Shown here in pieces: positions 59,340-64,000 of a stretch of 64,000 bases of DNA. This DNA comes from Gordonibacter sp. An230. GTDB taxonomy: Bacteria > Actinomycetota > Coriobacteriia > Coriobacteriales > Eggerthellaceae. The translations under genes were made by a program, and so were the position numbers. Numbering within the stretch: position 1 is the stretch's first letter; each line of letters starts with the position of its first letter. Location of the stretch: NCBI RefSeq assembly GCF_002159915.1, contig NZ_NFJP01000004.1, positions 106,902 to 170,901 on the forward strand. The letters run 5' to 3'. Below the pieces are notes generated by a model. The model did no database searches, was not told the origin of the DNA, and worked only from the letters and a program-made list of their open reading frames with translations.

Positions 59340-60187
59340 GACGCGCCCCCGCGCGCCGTCTGCGCCGCCATCCCCTCGAGCCTGGCCCGCGCCTCCCGGG
59401 CGCACGGCAGCGAGCCGCCGCGCTCGACCGCGTAGGCGTAGCCCTCGGACGCGCCCGCGAGGTCGCCCAGAGCCTCGAGCTGCTCGGCCCTCGCGAACTC
59501 GAGCTCCACCCTCTCCCTGACGTCCCACTCTCGAAGAGACGCGATCTGGGCCTCGCACAGGGAGACGAGCCCGGCCGCGTCTCCCGCCGCCTCGAGCCGC
59601 TCCCTCTCGTCGGCGGCCTCCACGAGGCGCCGCGCCCGGGACGCGTCTTCGCCGGCGCGGCCATCCCGCAGGAGCCCGACCAGGAAGGACCGGTACCTCT
59701 CCAAGCCGTCCGGATCGCGCAGCCGACGCGCCGCGTCGCAGAGGAACGCCGCCTCGCGGATCCGCTCGGCCCCGTTGCGCTCCCCGAGGAACTCGATCTC
59801 CATGCGCCTGAAGAAGGAGCCCGCCTCCTCGAAGCGCCCCAAGCAAGCCAGGGAGACGGCGGCTGCGTGCAGGAGCAGGAAATAGGCCGGCCCGACCGAC
59901 GGCCGGTGCCTCCTGATGCGCGCCGCATCCTTCGCGAACGAGACCGGGTCGCAGTCTTTGTCCAAAACGGCGATCGCGCTCGCGGCGGCCTTGGACTCGG
60001 CCGCGGAGAGCAGGAAGAGGGCGACCGCCTGGAACGCGATGCACGCGAGGAGCACCGGAGCCACCAGCTCCGCCCTCAAAACGCCGTCCGGCGCCCCGAA
60101 GGCGAAGCAGCACGCGACGAAGCAAACGACCGAAACGGCCGCGACAGAGGTCTTCGCAACCCCGACGACGTTGTAGACCCTCAACAT
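59336..60187 (-). CDS. TPR-like membrane protein (array paralog, type B)
   Basis: The 283-residue protein has two membrane helices (TSVAAVSVVCFVACCFAFG, LVAPVLLACIAFQAVALFLL) and the motif VLDKDCDPVSFAKDAARI. Helical repeats follow, with the end AVERGGSLPCAREARARLEG and AAQTARGGAS. The ATG at 60187 has GGAGGCGAGGG upstream. The frame also stays open to a GTG at 60361 through a remnant of a type-C gene, giving a possible 341-residue fusion. Confidence 0.58.
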   Translation of the reverse strand: MLRVYNVVGVAKTSVAAVSVVCFVACCFAFGAPDGVLRAELVAPVLLACIAFQAVALFLLSAAESKAAASAIAVLDKDCDPVSFAKDAARIRRHRPSVGPAYFLLLHAAAVSLACLGRFEEAGSFFRRMEIEFLGERNGAERIREAAFLCDAARRLRDPDGLERYRSFLVGLLRDGRAGEDASRARRLVEAADERERLEAAGDAAGLVSLCEAQIASLREWDVRERVELEFARAEQLEALGDLAGASEGYAYAVERGGSLPCAREARARLEGMAAQTARGGAS

Positions 60188-60189
60188 AA

Positions 60190-60361
60190 ACGCCCTCGCC
60201 TCCAACCTATCCTTGACAATCGAACGTTGCAATTCGAACCGAGTGGCGGCATTGCACTCCTTACCAGAGAACCAAGAGCCGTCACTCCCACGCCAGCCGC
60301 AGACCGGCCCGGCGGCCGCGCAGGCGCAGGCGGGAGCGTCCCCGCGAGCCGCCCCCGTCAC
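60190..60361 (-). pseudogene. Type-C gene remnant in frame with the following gene
   Basis: From a GTG overlapping the upstream stop, the frame reads VTGAARGDAP and ACACAAAGPVCGW, two pieces of the type-C N-terminus joined by a deletion. It then passes into unrelated codons before the type-B start at 60187. Its position after a type-B stop is the same as that of the intact type-C gene at 58395. Confidence 0.5.
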
Positions 60362-61209
60362 GACGCGCCCCCGCGCGCCGTCTGCTCAGCCATCCCCTCG
60401 AGCCTGGCCCGCGCCTCCCGGCCCGCCTTCAGAAAGGGGCCGTTCTCGGCCGCGAAGCGCAGAGACCGGAGCTCCCCGGCCCGATCGCCCAGGCTCCTGA
60501 GGGCAGACGATTCGACGAGGGCGGCGTTCACCCTCACCCTCATGGGAAGGCGCGCCGAGGCCCGGACGGCGCCCCACCCCTCGGCGGCCCCCGGGGCATC
60601 GCCCTCCAGGACCGACAGCATCAGGCCCCTGTCCCTCTCGGCCGCCGCCAGCCTCTCCTCGGAGACGGAGCGCCCCTCCCGGAGGCTGCCTTCGCCCCAG
60701 GGCCGATCCAAGAGGCCGACCGCGCTTCCGAAGCCGAGGACCTGCGCGGCCGCTGGGTAGGCGACGAGCGCCGCAACGGCCCTCTCGGAGGGGTCCCGGA
60801 AGGCGCCCGCCGCGTCGACGGCGGCGCCGACGGCCTCCCGGGCCTCGTCCTCAAGCCCCGAGTCGTCGAGGGCCATGCCCCAGCGCGAGAAGAGCCAAAC
60901 GCCCCAGACGCCCCGGGCCTCGCCGTTCCGCCGCTTGACGGCGCGCGCGCCTTCCAGGAACCTCCCCGGGATGCAGCCCTCGTCGTACTCGCGGGCCAAA
61001 GCCTCCAGATGCCGGAGGAAGGCCCGGTCGACGACGGCGCGGGCGAAGAAGGTCGAGGCGAGGACCAGCAGGGCCAAGACGGCGAAGCCCCACCAGGTTC
61101 CTGGCACCCCGCCCCCCGCGGCCATCGACACCAGGAACACGAGGAAGAAGAGGGACAGCAGGAGGACCGCGTAGAACAGCATCGAATATCCCCAGGATTT
61201 GACTATCAT
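60358..61209 (-). CDS. TPR-like membrane protein (array paralog, type B)
   Basis: The 283-residue protein has two N-terminal membrane helices (MLFYAVLLLSLFFLVFLVSM, then WGFAVLALLVLASTFFA). The motif REYDEGCIPGRFLEGARAV and helical repeats follow, with the end block RFAAENGPFLKAGREARARL. GGAG lies just before the ATG. It is most like the gene at 54203, and both follow the polytopic membrane gene, or its remnant, in their modules. Confidence 0.6.
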   Translation of the reverse strand: MIVKSWGYSMLFYAVLLLSLFFLVFLVSMAAGGGVPGTWWGFAVLALLVLASTFFARAVVDRAFLRHLEALAREYDEGCIPGRFLEGARAVKRRNGEARGVWGVWLFSRWGMALDDSGLEDEAREAVGAAVDAAGAFRDPSERAVAALVAYPAAAQVLGFGSAVGLLDRPWGEGSLREGRSVSEERLAAAERDRGLMLSVLEGDAPGAAEGWGAVRASARLPMRVRVNAALVESSALRSLGDRAGELRSLRFAAENGPFLKAGREARARLEGMAEQTARGGAS

Positions 61210-61402
61210 CTCCGACCTACCTCAATCTGCATGCGGAGCCATCAAGCCCCCCCCCCCGAGCGCCAACACGGAGAATCCGGCCATTTGAGGCTGGGAAGCG
61301 GGCGCCATCCCCTCGCTGCGACGATCGCCATCGCCGTCATAAGCAGAGCCAAATGGGCACAACGAGTCGTGCGCGCGGGCATCGGAGGCGACCGCCGCCC
61401 TA

Positions 61403-62650
61403 CTACTCCGCATCGCCGACCGCCCCCTCCGCCCCTTCGGCGGGCGACGGGTCCCTCGCCCCGGGGGCCAGCCGCGCCGCGAGCAGGGCCGCCGACGCCA
61501 GGGCCAAGGGGAATGCCACAGCCCGGAGGGCGGCGAGGGCCCCCATGATCGCCTCGCCGTCCCCAAACATAGGGGCGATCCGATAGAAGGCGAGCCCCGC
61601 CCCCTCGTAGAAGGCGACGCAGGCGGCCGCGGAGAGCAGGGCGCGGGGCATGCGGCGCAGCGCCGCCGCCCGGGAACCCGGGGGCAGCGCCGAGGCGGCC
61701 AGGGCCAGCGAGAGCGCGGCGGCCAGGGCGGCCGAGAGCGCCTCGACGCCCAGCGCGGGGGCGTTGTGCGGGAAGGCCCACAGCAGGGCCTCGCGCGCCG
61801 CCTCCTCCGAGGCGTACTCCCCCGTCAGGATGCCCTGGCCCACGTAGGCGAAGTTCGAGAGGAGGCCGGCCCCGAAGGGGAGCTCGAGCGCGGGGGCGAG
61901 CAGGGCGGCCGGCAGCGCGGCGGCCGCGAGCAGGGCGGCCAGGGCGGCGCATCGCGCCGGGGGGCGGCGCCGGGGGGCGGCGCAAACAAGAGGGACCCAC
62001 CCGCGCCTCACGGCCAGGACGCAGGAGAGGAAGAACGGCGTCATGACCCCTGCGGTTCCAACGACGACAAGCACTTGCTTCAAGTTCCCTCCCGAAGGGA
62101 GGCTTGCCGCCACAAGAGTGAACAGCACCGCCGAAGCGAGCGCGCACACTCCCAACTTAGCAACCCCACGCGCCTGCACAGGGTATATCCGAAGCCCCGC
62201 AACCCCCAGCGACCCGAAAAAAACCGCATCGACGACAAGAAAGAAGACGGACTGGAAAGCCATAATCGAAACGACGAAAGCATTGGGAGAGTCTGCCCCG
62301 GGGATGTCGGCAAGCGAAGGGATAACCACAGCAACCGTCGCGAGAGCCGCCAAGCCCGACAGCAATGCCCCTCCCGCGAGCGAGTAGAGGGCAGAGCCGG
62401 CCAAGGCAGCAGGGCCCATGGTCCGCCTCGCGGCGGGCGGACGGCCGAGCACGCACAAGGAGAGCAGCAGGACCGTCCAGAACAGAAGCTCGCCGAAGGG
62501 GAAGGCGGGGTTCCCGCTCGACGCCTCGCTCAAGACCGAGAACGCGAGCGCACACGCCGCGCACGCGCACGCCCAGAAGCCCCACGGCCTCGAGCGCAGC
62601 GCGTGCGCGATCCCGCCGTCCTCGGGGGCGGCCGGCGGCGGGGCCGTCAT
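61403..62650 (-). CDS. Polytopic membrane protein of the array, unknown
   Basis: The 415-residue protein has about ten hydrophobic helices spread over its length, starting PEDGGIAHALRSRPWGFWAC and ending in an acidic tail (SPAEGAEGAVGDAE). No transporter signature is recognised. It starts two bases after the DUF4176 stop, with GGGGGAG upstream, so it belongs to a YcxB-DUF4176-membrane-protein unit. A 45-codon remnant of the same gene lies at 55043. The 193 bases downstream hold no gene. Confidence 0.6.
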   Translation of the reverse strand: MTAPPPAAPEDGGIAHALRSRPWGFWACACAACALAFSVLSEASSGNPAFPFGELLFWTVLLLSLCVLGRPPAARRTMGPAALAGSALYSLAGGALLSGLAALATVAVVIPSLADIPGADSPNAFVVSIMAFQSVFFLVVDAVFFGSLGVAGLRIYPVQARGVAKLGVCALASAVLFTLVAASLPSGGNLKQVLVVVGTAGVMTPFFLSCVLAVRRGWVPLVCAAPRRRPPARCAALAALLAAAALPAALLAPALELPFGAGLLSNFAYVGQGILTGEYASEEAAREALLWAFPHNAPALGVEALSAALAAALSLALAASALPPGSRAAALRRMPRALLSAAACVAFYEGAGLAFYRIAPMFGDGEAIMGALAALRAVAFPLALASAALLAARLAPGARDPSPAEGAEGAVGDAE

Positions 62651-62651
62651 C

Positions 62652-62981
62652 CTACTCCCCCGCATCGCCGCCCTCGCCCTCCGCCGGGCCCGGAGCCCCG
62701 GAGGCGAGGCGCGCACGCTCCTCGTCGAGCCTTTCGCACCACGCGAGCTCGGCGTCGGTGCGGTAGCCCAGGAACAGCACGTGCTCCACGCTGCCGCCGT
62801 CGAACAGCACCGCCTGCGAGGAGTCCTCGAACCCGCAGGGGTACGGGCATGCGGCGTACTCCCACACCCGGGAGCCTCCGCGCTCCCTCTGCATCCTCCC
62901 CACGACCATCACGGGCACCTCCGCGCCCTCGAGCCTCACGACGCTGCCCATCGGCAGCCAGTCCATCCTGATCTCGCTCAT
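62652..62981 (-). CDS. DUF4176-family protein
   Basis: The 109-residue protein matches the DUF4176 pattern: WLPMGSVVRLEGAEVPVMVV, GRMQRERGG, YAACPYPCGF, VEHVLFLGYRTDAELAWCE. DUF4176 genes are often found inside type VII (ESX-like) secretion loci of Gram-positives. Their role is unknown. AGGAGG precedes the ATG, which overlaps the YcxB-like stop by four bases. No WXG100 protein or EssC/EccC ATPase lies in the window, so the secretion link is inference. Confidence 0.75.
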   Translation of the reverse strand: MSEIRMDWLPMGSVVRLEGAEVPVMVVGRMQRERGGSRVWEYAACPYPCGFEDSSQAVLFDGGSVEHVLFLGYRTDAELAWCERLDEERARLASGAPGPAEGEGGDAGE

Positions 62982-64000
62982 CGACCGGCCTCCTTTCCCT
63001 TTTCCTTTTCCTTATTCCCGCCCTTGCTCCCGCCGCCCCGGGCCGAGCGCAGCGCGGCCCGGCCGTTGGCCTTCCCGACGAGGGCCTTGACCTCCTCCCA
63101 CGAGGCCCCCTCGAAGGCGCTCGGGCGGACGACGACCTCGCTGCGCCCGTCCGCCATCCTGATGACCGCCAGGTCGGGGAAGCGGGGGTCCTCCACGACG
63201 TCGAAGACCTCCGAGTAGGCGAAGGAGCGGGCCCCCTCCCCCGCCCGGCCCTTCTCCAGGCGGTCGGCATGGAAGCGGACCGAGAAGGGGACGCGGCGCG
63301 GCGCCGGGCTCGCGGGGCGCAGCTCGCCCTCCGAGAAGCGCGGCAGGAGGCCGGGGACGAGGTCGTAGGCCCAGGGGGCGTCGGCCCACCCCTCGCCGCC
63401 CCGGGCGGGAAGCGCCCGGTACGCGCGCTCCGGCACCGGACTGCGCGTCGGCCCGCCGGCGAGGGCGCGGAACGCGATCTCGGTGCGGGCCTCCCAGCGG
63501 GGCGCCCCCCACCTCGGACGGCGCGTCCCCCTCGCGAGGCGGACGCCGCGGACCGCAACCAGCGCCCAGGCGGCGCACCAGGCCAGGACGAGGGGGGCGA
63601 GGGCGGCGAGGAGGGGATCCGCCCCGACCCCCTCTGCGGCGGCGTCCGGGGCGCGCAGCCAGGCCAGCGCGGCCGCGAAGGACGCCCCGAGCGAGAGCGA
63701 GGTGAACCCGAGGAACGCGAGCCTCCAGCCCGCCGGGCGGTCGTGGGGCCGGAACCGCAGCTCGAAGCACTCCCTGAACGCCGCCTCGTCGAACTCGAAG
63801 TCGCACGTGGCGACGGGGGCGGGCCCATCCGCGGCGCCTCCCTCGGCGCCCGTCGCCCGGCCTTTCCCCCTCTCCTTCTCCTTCTCCCTCTCCCTCTCCT
63901 TCCCCATCCTCTCCCTCTCCTTCCCTTTCCTCCTGCCCTTCCCTTTTCCGAACAGGGCCTCGCGCAGCGTGGTCCAGCCGTTGGCCTCCTTGACGAGGGC
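62978..64000 (-). CDS. YcxB-like protein, tandem-fused frame continuing past the right edge
   Basis: The in-window frame has no stop from 64000 to 62978. Its upstream part is the C-terminal end of one YcxB domain (ALVKEANGWTTLREALFGKG). A Lys/Arg/Glu-rich linker follows (MGKEREREKEKERGKGR), then a complete second YcxB-like unit with FDEAAFRECFELRFRPHD, two membrane helices and FAYSEVFDVVEDPRFPDLAV. It is either a two-domain fusion or a gene starting at the internal ATG at 63907. The true 5' end is outside the window. Confidence 0.6.
   Translation of the reverse strand, partial: ALVKEANGWTTLREALFGKGKGRRKGKERERMGKEREREKEKERGKGRATGAEGGAADGPAPVATCDFEFDEAAFRECFELRFRPHDRPAGWRLAFLGFTSLSLGASFAAALAWLRAPDAAAEGVGADPLLAALAPLVLAWCAAWALVAVRGVRLARGTRRPRWGAPRWEARTEIAFRALAGGPTRSPVPERAYRALPARGGEGWADAPWAYDLVPGLLPRFSEGELRPASPAPRRVPFSVRFHADRLEKGRAGEGARSFAYSEVFDVVEDPRFPDLAVIRMADGRSEVVVRPSAFEGASWEEVKALVGKANGRAALRSARGGGSKGGNKEKEKGKEAGR

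Overview
The window looks like chromosome from a high-GC actinobacterium of the class Coriobacteriia, most likely an Eggerthellaceae member (Eggerthella, Gordonibacter or Adlercreutzia type). This is inferred from the GC-rich codon use, an actinobacterial-type integration host factor beside gmk-rpoZ, LuxR-type regulators carrying a polytopic membrane domain, and Tat-exported flavin and molybdenum reductases. No ribosomal RNA, tRNA, CRISPR array or transposase gene was seen.

Bases 1-25800 are mainly housekeeping, nearly all on the minus strand. They include phoH-ybeY-dgkA-era with a PASTA protein and recO, hrcA-dnaJ-rsmE-mtaB under a CIRCE operator, hemW, dusB, lepA, holA-comEC-comEA, thiI and mihF-gmk-rpoZ. 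rpsT is the only plus-strand gene and carries a long charged tail.

De novo pyrimidine synthesis is spread over three blocks: pyrK-pyrD-pyrF (26-28.5 kb), carA-carB (30-35 kb) and pyrR-pyrB-pyrC (48-51 kb). The carA and pyrR leaders both carry a PyrR-type site and an intrinsic terminator. Between carB and pyrK lies a small accessory island with mazEF, a frameshifted gene and a palindromic element. Two more copies of that palindrome type flank a respiratory and regulatory region.

Bases 35.2-47.7 kb form an anaerobic-respiration region. A four-gene operon encodes a Tat-exported molybdopterin oxidoreductase, a four-cluster ferredoxin, an NrfD membrane subunit and a TorD-like chaperone, next to a divergent LuxR-type membrane regulator. 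The catalytic gene has an in-frame TGA exactly where this family places its Cys/Sec molybdenum ligand, followed by a SECIS-like hairpin. It is therefore read as one 1039-residue selenoprotein rather than two broken genes. A second LuxR-type membrane regulator is divergent from a Tat-exported fumarate-reductase-like flavoprotein.

Bases 51.4-64.0 kb are a very GC-rich tandem array of related membrane genes with ATGA or GTGA overlaps. It holds YcxB-like proteins, a DUF4176 protein of the kind found near type VII secretion loci, five TPR-like proteins with a DxxCDP motif, two related proteins with an unrecognised C-terminal domain, and a polytopic membrane protein. Truncated and fused remnants of the same genes lie among them. 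Together they look like a rapidly duplicating accessory system, possibly linked to type VII secretion, and the array continues past the right edge.
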